A stretch of 64,000 nt of DNA from Colletes latitarsis (GCF_051014445.1 NC_135136.1:22090001-22154000), one strand, 5' to 3'. Counted from the first letter of the stretch, positions 47,999 to 62,129 are shown. A program made the numbers and translations. Notes: generated from the letters alone by a model not told the origin.

Positions 47999-50599
47999 GG
48001 TTTTTTTCGTGTTTGAATCACGTAGGAATGTGGTAACACACTGAAGCAGTCAATTAAACCTGGTTTCGATCAATATTTTAGAGGATAACACCGGTTAGGT
48101 GTGGGTTAGGTCCGGGATATGCCCGCATCTGGCTCATGATTTTGCCTTCTTCGCATACTTGTTGGCCAGATCCTGGGTTTTTTTCGTGTTTGAATCACGT
48201 AGTAATGTGGTAACACACTGAATCTGTCAATTAAACCTGGTTTCGATCAATATTTTAGATGATAACACCGGTTAGGTCTGGGTTAGGTCTGGGTTATGCC
48301 CGCATCTGGCTCATGATTTTGCCTTCTTCGCATACTTGTTGGCCAGATCCTGGGTTTTTTTCGTGTTTGAATCACGTAGTAATGTGGTAACACACTGAAG
48401 CTGTCAATTAAACCTGGTTTCGATCAATATTTTAGAGGATAACACCGGTTAGGTCTGGGTTAGGTCTGGGAAATGCGCGCATCTGGCTTATACTTTCGCC
48501 TTATTCGCAATACTTGTTGGCCAGATTCTGGGTTTTTTCCGTGTTTGATCACGTAGTAATGTGGTAACACACTGAAGCAGTCAATAAAACCTGGTTTCGA
48601 TCAATATTTTAGAGGATAACACCGGTTAGGTCTGGGTTAGGTCTGGGATTTGAGCGCATCTGGCTTATACTTTCGCCTTTTTCGCATACTTGTTGGCCAG
48701 ATCCTGGCTTTTTTTCGTGTTTGAATCACGTAGCAATGTGGTAATACACTGAAGCAGTCAATTTAACCTGGTTTCGATCAATATTTTAGAGGATAACACC
48801 GGTTAGGTCTGGGTTAGGTCTGGGTTATGCCCGCATCTGGCTCATGATTTTGCCTTCTTCGCATACTTGTTGGCCAGATCCTGGGTTTTTTTCGTGTTTG
48901 AATCACGTAGTAATGTGGTAATACACTGAAGCAGTCAATAAAACCTGGTTTCGATCAATATTTTAGAGGATAACACCGGTTAGGTCTGGGTTAGGTCTGG
49001 GATATGCCCGCATCTGGCTCATGATTTTGCCTTCTTCGCATACTTGTTGGCCAGATCCTGGGTTTTTTTCGTGTTTGAATCACGTAGTAATGTGGTAACA
49101 CACTGAAGCTGTCAATTAAACCTGGTTTCGATCAATATTTTAGAGGATAACACCGGTTAGGTCTGGGTTAGGTCTGGGTTATGCCCGCATCTGGCTCATG
49201 ATTTTGCCTTCTTCGCATACTTGTTGGCCAGATCCTCGGTTTTTTCCGTGTTTGATCAAGTAGTAATGTGGTAACACACTGAAGCAGTCAATAAAACCTG
49301 GTTTCGATCAATATTTTAGAGGATAACACCGGTTACGTCTGGGTTAGTTCTGGGTTATGCCCGCATCTGGCTCATGATTTTGCCTTCTTCGCATACTTGT
49401 TGGCCAGATCCTGGCTTTTTTCCGTGTTTGATCGCGTAGTAATGTGGTAACACACTGAAGCAGTCAATTAATCCTGGTTTCGATCAATATTTTAGAGGAT
49501 AACACCGGTTAGGTCTGGGTTAGGTCTGGGTTATGCCCGCATCTGGCTCATGATTTTGCCTTCTTCGCATACTTGTTGGCCAGATCCTGGGGTTTTTTCG
49601 TGTTTGAATCACGTAGTAATGTGGTAACACACTGAAGCAGTCAATTAAACCTGGTTTCGATCAATATTTTAGAGGATAACACCGGTTAGGTCTGGGATAG
49701 GTCTGGGATATGCCCGCATCTGGCTCATGATTTTGCCTTCTTCGCATACTTGTTGGCCAGATCCTGGGTTTTTTTCGTGATTGAATCACGTAGTAATGTG
49801 GTAATACACTGAGGCAGTCAATTAAACCTTGTTTCGATCAATATTTTAGAGGATAACACCGGTTAGGTCTGGGTTAGGTCTGGGATATGCGCCCATCTGG
49901 CTTATGCTTTCGCCTTTTTCGCAAACTTGTTGGCTAGATCCTAGGTTTTTTCCGTGTTTGAATCACGTAGTAATGTTGTACCACACTGAAGCAGTCAATT
50001 AAATCTGGTTTCGATCAATATTTCAGAGGATAACACCGGTTAGGTCTGGGATAGGTCTGGGTTAAGCCCGCATCTGGCTCATGATTTTGCCTTCTTCGCG
50101 TACTTGTTGGCCAGATCCTGGGGTTTTTTCGTGTTTGAATCACGTAGTAATGTGGTAACACACTGAAGCAGTCAATTAAACCTGGTTTCGATCAATATTT
50201 TATAGGATAACACCGGTTAGGTCTGGGATAGATCCGGGATATGCCCGCATCTGGCTCATGATTTTGCCATCTTCGCATACTTGTTGGCCAGATCCTGGGT
50301 TTTTTTCGTGTTTGAATCACGTAGTAATGTGGTAATACACTGAAGCAGTCAATAAAACCTGGTTTCGAACAATATTTTAGAGGATAACACCGGTTAGGTC
50401 TGGGTTAGGTCTGGGTTATGCCCGCATCTGGCTCATGATTTTGCCTTCTTCGCGTACTTGTTGGCCAGATCCTGGGGTTTTTTCGTGTTTGAATCACGTA
50501 GTAATGTGGTAACACACTGAAGCAGTCAATTAAACCTGGTTTCGATCAATATTTTATAGGATAACAGCGGTTAGGTCTGGGATAGATCCGGGATATGAG
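47999..50599 (+). repeat. Mixed satellite segment
   Basis: About 15 monomers. It includes the block shared with 39848-40438, the perfect palindrome CGTGATTGAATCACG at 49776-49790, and a type II/III mosaic near 49868 that reappears near 61525. Near 50597 the sequence GGATATGAGCCCGC has a two-base insertion not seen elsewhere, immediately before the start of the 3,891-bp unit. Confidence 0.7.
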
Positions 50600-53500
50600 C
50601 CCGCATCTGGCTCATGATTTTGCCTTCTTCGCATACTTGTTGGCCAGATCCTGGGTTTTTTTCGTGTTTGAATCGCGTAGTAATGTGGTAACACACTGAA
50701 GCTGTCAATTAAACCTGGTTTCGATCAATATTTTAGAGGATAACACCGGTTAGGTCTGGGTTAGGTCTGGGTTATGCCCGCATCCGGCTCATGATTTTGC
50801 CATCTTCGCATACTTGTTGGCCAGATCTTGGGTTTTTTTCGTGTTTGAATCACGTAGTAATGTGGTAACTCACTGAAGCAGTCAATTAAACCTGGTTTCG
50901 ATCAATATTTTAGAGGATAACACCGGTTAGGTCTGGGTTAGGTCTGGGTTATGCCCGCATCTGGCTCATGATTTTGCCTTCATCGCATACTTGTTGGCCA
51001 GATCCTGGGTTTTTTCCGTGTTTGAATCAGGTAGTAATGTGGTAACACACTGAAGCACTCAATTAAACCTGGTTTCGATCAATATTTCAGAGGATAACAC
51101 CGGTTAGGTCTGGGTTAGGTCTGGGAAATGCGCGCATCTGGCTTATACTTTCGCCTTCTTCGCATACTTGTTGGCCAGATCCTGGGTTTTTTTCGTGTGT
51201 GAATCACGTAGGAATGTGGTAACACACTGAAGCAGTCAATTAAACCTGGTTTCGATCAATATTTTAGAGGATAACACCGGTTAGGTCTGGGTTAGGTCCG
51301 GGATATGCCCGCATCTGGCTCATGATTTTGCCTTCTGCGCATACTTGTTGGCCAGATCCTGGGTTTTTTTCGTGTTTGAATCACGTAGTAATGTGGTAAT
51401 ACACTGAAGCAGTCAATTAAACCTGGTTTCGATCAATATTTTAGTGGATAACACCGATTAGGTCTGGGTTAGGTCTGGGTTATGCCCGCATCTGGCTCAT
51501 CATTTTGCCCTCTTCGCATACTTGTTGGCCTGATCCTGGGTTTTTTTCGTGTTTGAATCACGTAGGAATGTGGTAACACACTGAAGCAGTCAATTATACC
51601 TGGTTCCAAACAATATTTTAGAGGATAACACCGGTTAGGTCTGGGTTAGGTCCGGGATATGGCCGCATCTGGCTCATGATTTTGCCTTCTGCGCATACTT
51701 GTTGGCCAGATCCTGGGGTTTTTTCGTGTTTGAATCACGTAGTAATGTGGTAACACACTGAAGCTGTCAATTAAACCTGGTTTCGATCAATATTTTAGAG
51801 GATAACACCGGTTAGGTCTGGGTTAGGTCTGGGTTATGGCCGCATCTGACTCATGATTTTGCCTTCTTCGCATACTTGTTGGCCAGATCCTGGGTTTTTT
51901 CCGTGTTTGAATCAGGTAGTAATGTGGTAACACACTGAAGCAGTCAATTAAACCTGGTTACGATCAATATTTCAGAGGATAACACCGGTTAGGTCTGGGT
52001 TAGGTCTGGGTTATGGCCGCATCTGGCTCATGATTTTGCCTTCATCGCATACTTGTTGGCCAGATCCTGGGTTTTTTCCGTGTTTGAATCAGGTAGTAAT
52101 GTGGTAACACACTGAAGCAATCAATTAAACCTGGTTTCGATCAATATTTCAGAGGATAACACCGGTTAGGTCTGGGTTAGGTCTGGGAAATGCGCGCATC
52201 TGGCTTATACTTTCGCCTTCTTCGCATACTTGTTGGCCAGATCCTGGGTTTTTTTCGTGTGTGAATCACGTAGGAATGTGGTAACACACTGAAGCAGTCA
52301 ATTAAACCTGGTTTCGATCAATATTTTAGAGGATAACACTGGTTAGGTCTGGGTTAGGTCTGGGATATGCGCGCATCTGGCTTATACTTTCACATTTTTC
52401 GCAAACTTGTTGGCCAGATCCTGGGTATTTTCCGTGTTTGATCACGTAGTAATGTGGTAACACACTGAAGCAGTCAATAAAACCTGGTTTCGATCAATAC
52501 TTTAGAGGATGACACCGGTTAGGGCTTGGTTAGGGCTGGGATTTGCGCGCATCTGGCTTATACTGTCGCCTTTTTCGCAAACTTGTTGGCCAGATCCTGG
52601 GTATTTTCCGTGTTTGAATCACGTAGTAATGTGGTAACACACTGAAGCAGTCAATTAAACCTGGTTTCGATCAATATTTCAGAGGATAACATCGGTTAGG
52701 TCTGGGTTAGGTCTGGGTTATGGCCGCATCTGACTCATGATTTTGCCTTCTTCGCAGACTTGTTGGCCAGATCCTGGGTTTTTCCCGTGTTTGATCACGT
52801 AGTAATGTGGTAACACACTGAAGCAGTCAATAAAACCTGGTTTCGCTCAATATTTTAGAGGATAACGCCGGTTAGGTCTGGGTTAGGTCTGGGATTTGCG
52901 CGCATCTGGCTTATACTTTCGCCTTTTTCGCAAACTTGTTGGCCAGATCCTGGGTTTTTTCCGTGTTTGATCACGTAGTAATGTGGTAACACACTGAAGC
53001 AGTCAATTAAACCTGGTTTCGATCAATATTTTAGAGGATAACACCGGTTAGGTCTGGGTTAGGTCTGGGTTATGCCCGCATCTGGCTCATGATTTTGCCT
53101 TCTTCGCATACTTGTTGGCCAGATCCTGGGGTTTTTTCGTGTTTGAATCACGTAGTAATGTGGTAACACACTGAAGCAGTCAATTAAACCTGGTTTCGAT
53201 CAATATTTTAGAGGATAACACCGGTTAGGTCTGGGATAGGTCCGGGATATGCCCGCATCTGGCTCATGATTTTGCCTTCTTCGCATACTTGTTGGCCAGA
53301 TCCTGGGTATTCTTCGTGTTTGAATCACGTAGTAATGTGGTAACACACTGAAGCTGTCAATTAAACCTGGTTTCGATCAATATTTTAGAGGATAACACCG
53401 GTTAGGTCTGGGTTAGGTCTGGGTTATGCCCGCATCTGGCTCATGATTTTGCCTTCTTCGCATACTTGTTGGCCAGATCCTGGGGTTTTTTCGTGTTTGA

Positions 53501-54490
53501 ATCACGTAGTAATGTGGTAACACACTGAAGCAGTCAATTAAACCTGGTTTCGATCAATATTTTAGAGGATAACACCGGTTAGGTCTGGGATAGGTCCGGG
53601 ATTTGCCCGCATCTGGCTCATGATTTTGCCTTCTTCGCATACTTGTTGGCCAGATCCTGGGTATTTTTCGTGTTTGAATCACGTAGTAATGTGGTAACAC
53701 ACTGAAGCTGTCAATTAAACCTGGTTTCGATCAATATTTTAGAGGATAACACCGGTTAGGTCTGGGTTAGGTCTGGGTTATGCCCGCATCTGGCTCATGA
53801 TTTTGCCTTCTTCGCATACTTGTTGGCCAGATCCTGGGTTTTTTTCGTGTTTGAATCACGTAGTAATGTTGTAACACACTGAAGCTGTCAATTAAACCTG
53901 GTTTCGATCAATATTTAAGAGGATAACACCGGTTAGGTCTGGGTTAGGTCTGGGAAATGCGCGCATCTGGCTTATACTTTCGCCTTATTCGCATTACTTG
54001 TTGGCCAGATCCTGGGTTTTTTCCGTGTTTGATCACGTAGTAATGTGGTAACACACTGAAGCAGTCAATAAAACCTGGTTTCGATCAATATTTTAGAGGA
54101 TAACACCGGTTAGGTCTGGGTTAGGTCTGGGATTTGAGCGCATCTGGCTTATACTTTCGCCTTTTTCGCATACTTGTTGGCCAGATCCTGGGTTTTTTTC
54201 GAGTTTCAATCACGTAGTAATGTGGTAACACACTGAAGCTGTCAATTAAACCTGGTTTCGATCAATATTTTAGAGGATAACACCGGTTAGGTCTGGGTTA
54301 GGGCTGGGTTATGCCCGCATCTGGCTCATGATTTTGTCTTCTTCGCATACTTGTTGGCCAGATCCTGGGTTTTTTTCGTGTTTGAATCACGTAGGAATGG
54401 GGTAACACACTGAAGCAGTCAATTAAACCTGGTTTCGATCAATATTTTAGAGGATAACACCGGTTAGGTCTGGGATAGGTCCGGGTTATG
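50600..54490 (+). repeat. 22-monomer HOR, copy 1, 3,891 bp
   Basis: The length is 22 x 177 less 3. Rare markers in order are AATCGCGTAG, GTGGTAACTCACTG, TCGTGTGTGAATC, TTAGTGGATAACACCGATT, CTCATCATTTTGCCC, TTATGGCCGCATCTGACTC, TTCGCAGAC, TTTTTCCCGTG, GGGTATTCTTCG, TTTAAGAGG, TTCGAGTTTC and GGAATGGGGTAAC. Each recurs exactly 3,891 bp on. Within it, 53041-53748 is a two-monomer (354-bp) tandem repeat. Confidence 0.9.
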
Positions 54491-57400
54491 CCCGCATCTG
54501 GCTCATGATTTTGCCTTCTTCGCATACTTGTTGGCCAGATCCTGGGTTTTTTTCGTGTTTGAATCGCGTAGTAATGTGGTAACACACTGAAGCTGTCAAT
54601 TAAACCTGGTTTCGATCAATATTTTAGAGGATAACACCGGTTAGGTCTGGGTTAGGTCTGGGTTATGCCCGCATCCGGCTCATGATTTTGCCATCTTCGC
54701 ATACTTGTTGGCCAGATCTTGGGTTTTTTTCGTGTTTGAATCACGTAGTAATGTGGTAACTCACTGAAGCAGTCAATTAAACCTGGTTTCGATCAATATT
54801 TTAGAGGATAACACCGGTTAGGTCTGGGTTAGGTCTGGGTTATGCCCGCATCTGGCTCATGATTTTGCCTTCATCGCATACTTGTTGGCCAGATCCTGGG
54901 TTTTTTCCGTGTTTGAATCAGGTAGTAATGTGGTAACACACTGAAGCAGTCAATTAAACCTGGTTTCGATCAATATTTCAGAGGATAACACCGGTTAGGT
55001 CTGGGTTAGGTCTGGGAAATGCGCGCATCTGGCTTATACTTTCGCCTTCTTCGCATACTTGTTGGCCAGATCCTGGGTTTTTTTCGTGTGTGAATCACGT
55101 AGGAATGTGGTAACACACTGAAGCAGTCAATTAAACCTGGTTTCGATCAATATTTTAGAGGATAACACCGGTTAGGTCTGGGTTAGGTCCGGGATATGCC
55201 CGCATCTGGCTCATGATTTTGCCTTCTGCGCATACTTGTTGGCCAGATCCTGGGTTTTTTTCGTGTTTGAATCACGTAGTAATGTGGTAATACACTGAAG
55301 CAGTCAATTAAACCTGGTTTCGATCAATATTTTAGTGGATAACACCGATTAGGTCTGGGTTAGGTCTGGGTTATGCCCGCATCTGGCTCATCATTTTGCC
55401 CTCTTCGCATACTTGTTGGCCTGATCCTGGGTTTTTTTCGTGTTTGAATCACGTAGGAATGTGGTAACACACTGAAGCAGTCAATTATACCTGGTTCCAA
55501 ACAATATTTTAGAGGATAACACCGGTTAGGTCTGGGTTAGGTCCGGGATATGGCCGCATCTGGCTCATGATTTTGCCTTCTGCGCATACTTGTTGGCCAG
55601 ATCCTGGGGTTTTTTCGTGTTTGAATCACGTAGTAATGTGGTAACACACTGAAGCTGTCAATTAAACCTGGTTTCGATCAATATTTTAGAGGATAACACC
55701 GGTTAGGTCTGGGTTAGGTCTGGGTTATGGCCGCATCTGACTCATGATTTTGCCTTCTTCGCATACTTGTTGGCCAGATCCTGGGTTTTTTCCGTGTTTG
55801 AATCAGGTAGTAATGTGGTAACACACTGAAGCAGTCAATTAAACCTGGTTACGATCAATATTTCAGAGGATAACACCGGTTAGGTCTGGGTTAGGTCTGG
55901 GTTATGGCCGCATCTGGCTCATGATTTTGCCTTCATCGCATACTTGTTGGCCAGATCCTGGGTTTTTTCCGTGTTTGAATCAGGTAGTAATGTGGTAACA
56001 CACTGAAGCAATCAATTAAACCTGGTTTCGATCAATATTTCAGAGGATAACACCGGTTAGGTCTGGGTTAGGTCTGGGAAATGCGCGCATCTGGCTTATA
56101 CTTTCGCCTTCTTCGCATACTTGTTGGCCAGATCCTGGGTTTTTTTCGTGTGTGAATCACGTAGGAATGTGGTAACACACTGAAGCAGTCAATTAAACCT
56201 GGTTTCGATCAATATTTTAGAGGATAACACTGGTTAGGTCTGGGTTAGGTCTGGGATATGCGCGCATCTGGCTTATACTTTCACATTTTTCGCAAACTTG
56301 TTGGCCAGATCCTGGGTATTTTCCGTGTTTGATCACGTAGTAATGTGGTAACACACTGAAGCAGTCAATAAAACCTGGTTTCGATCAATACTTTAGAGGA
56401 TGACACCGGTTAGGGCTTGGTTAGGGCTGGGATTTGCGCGCATCTGGCTTATACTGTCGCCTTTTTCGCAAACTTGTTGGCCAGATCCTGGGTATTTTCC
56501 GTGTTTGAATCACGTAGTAATGTGGTAACACACTGAAGCAGTCAATTAAACCTGGTTTCGATCAATATTTCAGAGGATAACATCGGTTAGGTCTGGGTTA
56601 GGTCTGGGTTATGGCCGCATCTGACTCATGATTTTGCCTTCTTCGCAGACTTGTTGGCCAGATCCTGGGTTTTTCCCGTGTTTGATCACGTAGTAATGTG
56701 GTAACACACTGAAGCAGTCAATAAAACCTGGTTTCGCTCAATATTTTAGAGGATAACGCCGGTTAGGTCTGGGTTAGGTCTGGGATTTGCGCGCATCTGG
56801 CTTATACTTTCGCCTTTTTCGCAAACTTGTTGGCCAGATCCTGGGTTTTTTCCGTGTTTGATCACGTAGTAATGTGGTAACACACTGAAGCAGTCAATTA
56901 AACCTGGTTTCGATCAATATTTTAGAGGATAACACCGGTTAGGTCTGGGTTAGGTCTGGGTTATGCCCGCATCTGGCTCATGATTTTGCCTTCTTCGCAT
57001 ACTTGTTGGCCAGATCCTGGGGTTTTTTCGTGTTTGAATCACGTAGTAATGTGGTAACACACTGAAGCAGTCAATTAAACCTGGTTTCGATCAATATTTT
57101 AGAGGATAACACCGGTTAGGTCTGGGATAGGTCCGGGATATGCCCGCATCTGGCTCATGATTTTGCCTTCTTCGCATACTTGTTGGCCAGATCCTGGGTA
57201 TTCTTCGTGTTTGAATCACGTAGTAATGTGGTAACACACTGAAGCTGTCAATTAAACCTGGTTTCGATCAATATTTTAGAGGATAACACCGGTTAGGTCT
57301 GGGTTAGGTCTGGGTTATGCCCGCATCTGGCTCATGATTTTGCCTTCTTCGCATACTTGTTGGCCAGATCCTGGGGTTTTTTCGTGTTTGAATCACGTAG

Positions 57401-58381
57401 TAATGTGGTAACACACTGAAGCAGTCAATTAAACCTGGTTTCGATCAATATTTTAGAGGATAACACCGGTTAGGTCTGGGATAGGTCCGGGATTTGCCCG
57501 CATCTGGCTCATGATTTTGCCTTCTTCGCATACTTGTTGGCCAGATCCTGGGTATTTTTCGTGTTTGAATCACGTAGTAATGTGGTAACACACTGAAGCT
57601 GTCAATTAAACCTGGTTTCGATCAATATTTTAGAGGATAACACCGGTTAGGTCTGGGTTAGGTCTGGGTTATGCCCGCATCTGGCTCATGATTTTGCCTT
57701 CTTCGCATACTTGTTGGCCAGATCCTGGGTTTTTTTCGTGTTTGAATCACGTAGTAATGTTGTAACACACTGAAGCTGTCAATTAAACCTGGTTTCGATC
57801 AATATTTAAGAGGATAACACCGGTTAGGTCTGGGTTAGGTCTGGGAAATGCGCGCATCTGGCTTATACTTTCGCCTTATTCGCATTACTTGTTGGCCAGA
57901 TCCTGGGTTTTTTCCGTGTTTGATCACGTAGTAATGTGGTAACACACTGAAGCAGTCAATAAAACCTGGTTTCGATCAATATTTTAGAGGATAACACCGG
58001 TTAGGTCTGGGTTAGGTCTGGGATTTGAGCGCATCTGGCTTATACTTTCGCCTTTTTCGCATACTTGTTGGCCAGATCCTGGGTTTTTTTCGAGTTTCAA
58101 TCACGTAGTAATGTGGTAACACACTGAAGCTGTCAATTAAACCTGGTTTCGATCAATATTTTAGAGGATAACACCGGTTAGGTCTGGGTTAGGGCTGGGT
58201 TATGCCCGCATCTGGCTCATGATTTTGTCTTCTTCGCATACTTGTTGGCCAGATCCTGGGTTTTTTTCGTGTTTGAATCACGTAGGAATGGGGTAACACA
58301 CTGAAGCAGTCAATTAAACCTGGTTTCGATCAATATTTTAGAGGATAACACCGGTTAGGTCTGGGATAGGTCCGGGTTATG
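54491..58381 (+). repeat. 22-monomer HOR, copy 2, 3,891 bp
   Basis: Reading the two copies side by side I found one difference, GAAGCACTC near 51057 against GAAGCAGTC here. The match stops right after the unit: the next monomer has AATCACG where the unit has AATCGCG. This is the most similar long repeat pair in the window. Confidence 0.9.
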
Positions 58382-60831
58382 CCCGCATCTGGCTCATGAT
58401 TTTGCCTTCTTCGCATACTTGTTGGCCAGATCCTGGGTTTTTTTCGTGTTTGAATCACGTAGTAATGTGGTAACACACTGAAGCTGTCAATTAAACCTGG
58501 TTTCGATCAATATTTTAGAGGATAACACCGGTTAGGTCTGGGTTAGGTCTGGGTTATGCCCGCATCTGGCTCATGATTTTGCCTTCTTCGCATACTTGTT
58601 GGCCAGATCCTGGGTTTTTTTCGTGTTTGAATCACGTAGTAATGTGGTAACACACTGAAGCTGTCAATTAAACCTGGTTTCGATCAATATTTTAGAGGAT
58701 AACACCGGTTAGGTCTGGGTTAGGTCTGGGTTATGCCCGCATCTGGCTCATGATTTTGCCTTCTTCCATACTTGTTGGCCAGATCCTGGGTTTTTTTCGT
58801 GTTTGAATCACGTAGTAATGTGGTAACACACTGAAGCTATCAATTAAACCTGGTTTCGATCAATATTTTAGAGGATAACACCGGTTAGGTCTGGGTGAGG
58901 TCTGGGAAATGCGCGCATCTGGCTTATACTTTCGCCTTATTCGCAATACTTGTTGGCCAGATCCTGGGTTTTTTCCGTGTTTGATCACGTAGTAATGTGG
59001 TAACACACTGAAGCAGTCAATAAAACCTGGTTTCGATCAATATTTTAGAGGATAACACCGGTTAGGTCTGGGTTAGGTCTGGGATTTGAGCGCATCTGGC
59101 TTATACTTTCGCCTTCTTCGCATACTTGTTGGCCAGATCCTGGGTTTTTTTCGTGTTTCAATCACTTAGTAATGTGGTAACACACTGAAGCTGTCAATTA
59201 AACCTGGTTTCGATCAATATTTTAGAGGATAACACCGGTTAGGTCTGGGTTTCGTCTGGGTTATGCCCGCATCTGGCTCATGATTTTGCCTTCTTCGCAT
59301 ACTTGTTGGCCAGATCCTGGGTTTTTTTCGTGTTTGAATCACGTAGTAATGTGGTAATACACTGAAGCAGTCAATTAAACCTGGTTTCGATCAATATTTT
59401 AGAGGATAACACAGGTTAGGTCTGGGTTAGGGCAGGGTTATGCCCGCATCTGGCTCATGATTTTGTCTTCTTCGCATACATGTTGGCCAGATCCTGGGTT
59501 TTTTTCGTGTTTGAATCACGTAGTAATGTGGTAATACACTGAAGCAGTCAATAAAACCTGGTTTCGATCAATATTTTAGAGGATAACACCGGTTAGGTCT
59601 GGGTTAGGTCTGGGTTAAGCCCGCATCTGGTTCATGATTTTGCCTTCTTCGCATACTCGTTGGCCAGATCCTGGGTTTTTTTCGTGTTTGAATCACGTAG
59701 CAATGTGGTAATACACTGAAGCAGTCAATTTAACCTGGTTTCGATCAATATTTTAGAGGATAACACCGGTTAGGTCTGGGTTAGGTCTGGGTTATGCCCG
59801 CATCTGGCTCATGATTTTGCCTTCTTCGCATACTTGTTGGCCAGATCCTGGGTTTTTTTCGTGTTTCAATCACGTAGTAATGTGGTAACACATTGAGGCA
59901 GTCTATTAAACCTGGATTCGGACAGTATTTTAGATGATAACACCGGTTAGGTCTGGGTTAGGTCTGGGTTATGCCCGCATCTGGCTCATGATTTTGCCTT
60001 CTTCGCATACTTGTTGGCCAGATCCTGGGTTTTTTTCGTGATTGAATCACGTAGTAATGTGGTAATACACTGAGGCAGTCAATTAAACCTTGTTTCGATC
60101 AATATTTTAGAGGATAACACCGGTTAGGTCTGGGTTAGGTCTGGGTTATGCCCGCATCTGGCTCATGATTTTGCCTTCTTCGCATACTTGTTGGCCAGAT
60201 CCTGGGTTTTTTTCGTGTTTGAATCACGTAGTAATGTGGTAATACACTGAAGCAGTCAATTAAACCTGGTTTCGATCAATATTTTAGAGGATAACACAGG
60301 TTAGGTCTGGGTTAGGGCTGGGTTATGCCCGCATCTGGCTCATGATTTTGTCTTCTTCGCATACATGTTGGCCAGATCCTGGGTTTTTTTCGTGTTTGAA
60401 TCACGTAGTAATGTGGTAATACACTGAAGCAGTCAATAAAACCTGGTTTCGATCAATATTATAGAGGATAACACCGGTTAGGTCTGGGTTAGGTCTGGGT
60501 TATGCCCGCATCTGGCTCATGATTTTGCCTTCTTCGCATACTCGTTGGCCAGATCCTGGGTTTTTTTCGTGTTTGAATCACGTAGCAATGTGGTAATACA
60601 CTGAAGCAGTCAATAAAACCTGGTTTCGATCAATATTTTAGAGGATAACACCGGTTAGGTCTGGGATAGGTCTGGGTTATGCCCGCATCTGGCTCATGAT
60701 TTTGCCTTCTTCGCATACTTGTTGGCTAGATCCTGGGTTTTTTTCGTTTTTGAATCACGTAGTAATGTGGTAATACACTGAAGCAGTCAATTTAACCTGG
60801 TTTCGATCAATATTTTAGAGGATAACACCGG

Positions 60832-60997
60832 TTAGGTCTGGGTTATGCCCGCATCTGGCTCATGATTTTGCCTTCTTCGCATACTTGTTGGCCAGATCCT
60901 GGGTTTTTTTCGTGTTTCAATCACGTAGTAATGTGGTAACACATTGAGGCAGTCTATTAAGCCTGGATTCGGACAGTATTTTAGATGATAACACCGG
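60832..60997 (+). repeat. 166-bp monomer with a single TTAGGTCTGGG
   Basis: A type III monomer lacking one 11-mer, with spacing of 166 bp to the next. It ends in TAGATGATAAC, as do type III monomers near 59936 and 61337 that keep both units. Confidence 0.9.
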
Positions 60998-62056
60998 TTA
61001 GGTCTGGGTTAGGTCTGGGTTATGCCCGCATCTGGCTCATGATTTTGCCTTCTTCGCATACTTGTTGGCCAGATCCTCGGTTTTTTCCGTGTTTGATCAC
61101 GTAGTAATGTGGTAACACACTGAAGCAGTCAATAAAACCTGGTTTCGATCAATATTTTAGAGGATAACACCGGTTAGGTCTGGGTTAGGTCTGGGTTATG
61201 CCCGCATCTGGCTCATGATTTTGCCTTCTTCGCATACTTGTTGGCCAGATCCTGGGTTTTTTTCGTGTTTCAATCACGTAGTAATGTGGTAACACATTGA
61301 GGCAGTCTATTAAACCTGGATTCGGACAGTATTTTAGATGATAACACCGTTTAGGTCTGGGTTAGGTCTGGGTTATGCCCGCATCTGGCTCATGATTTTG
61401 CCTTCTTCGCATACTTGTTGGCCAGATCCTGGGTTTTTTTCGTGATTGAATCACGTAGTAATGTGGTAATACCCTGAGGCAGTCAATTAAACCTTGTTTC
61501 GATCAATATTTTAGAGGATAACACCGGTTAGGTCTGGGTTAGGTCTGGGATATGCGCCCATCTGGCTTATGCTTTCGCCTTTTTCGCAAACTTGTTGGCT
61601 CGATCCTGGGTTTTTTCCGTGTTTGAATCACGTAGTATTGTTGTACCACACTGAGGCAGTCAATTAAACCTGGATTCGGACAGTATTTTAGAGGATAACA
61701 CCGGTTAGGTCTGGGTTAGGTCTGGGTTATGCCCGCATCTGGCTCATGATTTTGCCTTCTTCGCATACTTGTTGGCCAGATCCTGGGTTTTTTTCGTGTT
61801 TCAATCACGTAGTAATGTGGTAACACACTGAGGCAGTCTATTAAGCCTGGATTCGATCAATATTTTAGAGGATAACACAGGTTAGGTCTGGGTTAGGTCT
61901 GGGTTATGCCCGCATCTGGCTCATGATTTTGCCTTCTTGGCATACTTGTTGGCCAGATCCTGGGTTTTTTTCGTGTTTGAATCACGTAGTAATGTGGTAA
62001 TACACTGAAGCAGTCAATAAAACCTGGTTTCGATCAATATTTTAGACGATAACACC

Positions 62057-62080
62057 GGTTAGGTCTGGGTTAGGTCTGGG
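62057..62080 (+). repeat. Tandem pair of telomere-like 11-mers TTAGGTCTGGG with G-quadruplex pattern (one example of about 360)
   Basis: Two perfect copies of TTAGGTCTGGG follow the GG that ends the previous monomer, and a partial third copy (TTA) follows. The G-rich strand therefore has five G-runs of two or three, separated by 3-nt loops alternating TTA and TCT, which fits a two-tetrad G-quadruplex. TTAGG is the ancestral arthropod telomere repeat. Most monomers keep this pair. Common variants are TTAGGTCAGGG, TTAGGTGTGGG, TTAGGTCCGGG, ATAGGTCCGGG and CTAGGTCTGGG. That the unit derives from a telomere is inference; the repeat and spacing are seen directly. Confidence 0.85.
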
Positions 62081-62129
62081 TTATGCCCGCATCTGGCTCA
62101 TGATTTTGCCTTCTTCGCATACTTGTTGG

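Noticed and set aside
62085..62105. CENP-B box on the minus strand
   Set aside because: GCCCGCATCTGGCTCAT matches 7 of the 9 essential positions of the reversed box (CCCG, T, and the first C and last A of CGAA). The two mismatches are core bases, and true CENP-B boxes are mainly mammalian. Type II monomers lose the CCCG. Probably chance.
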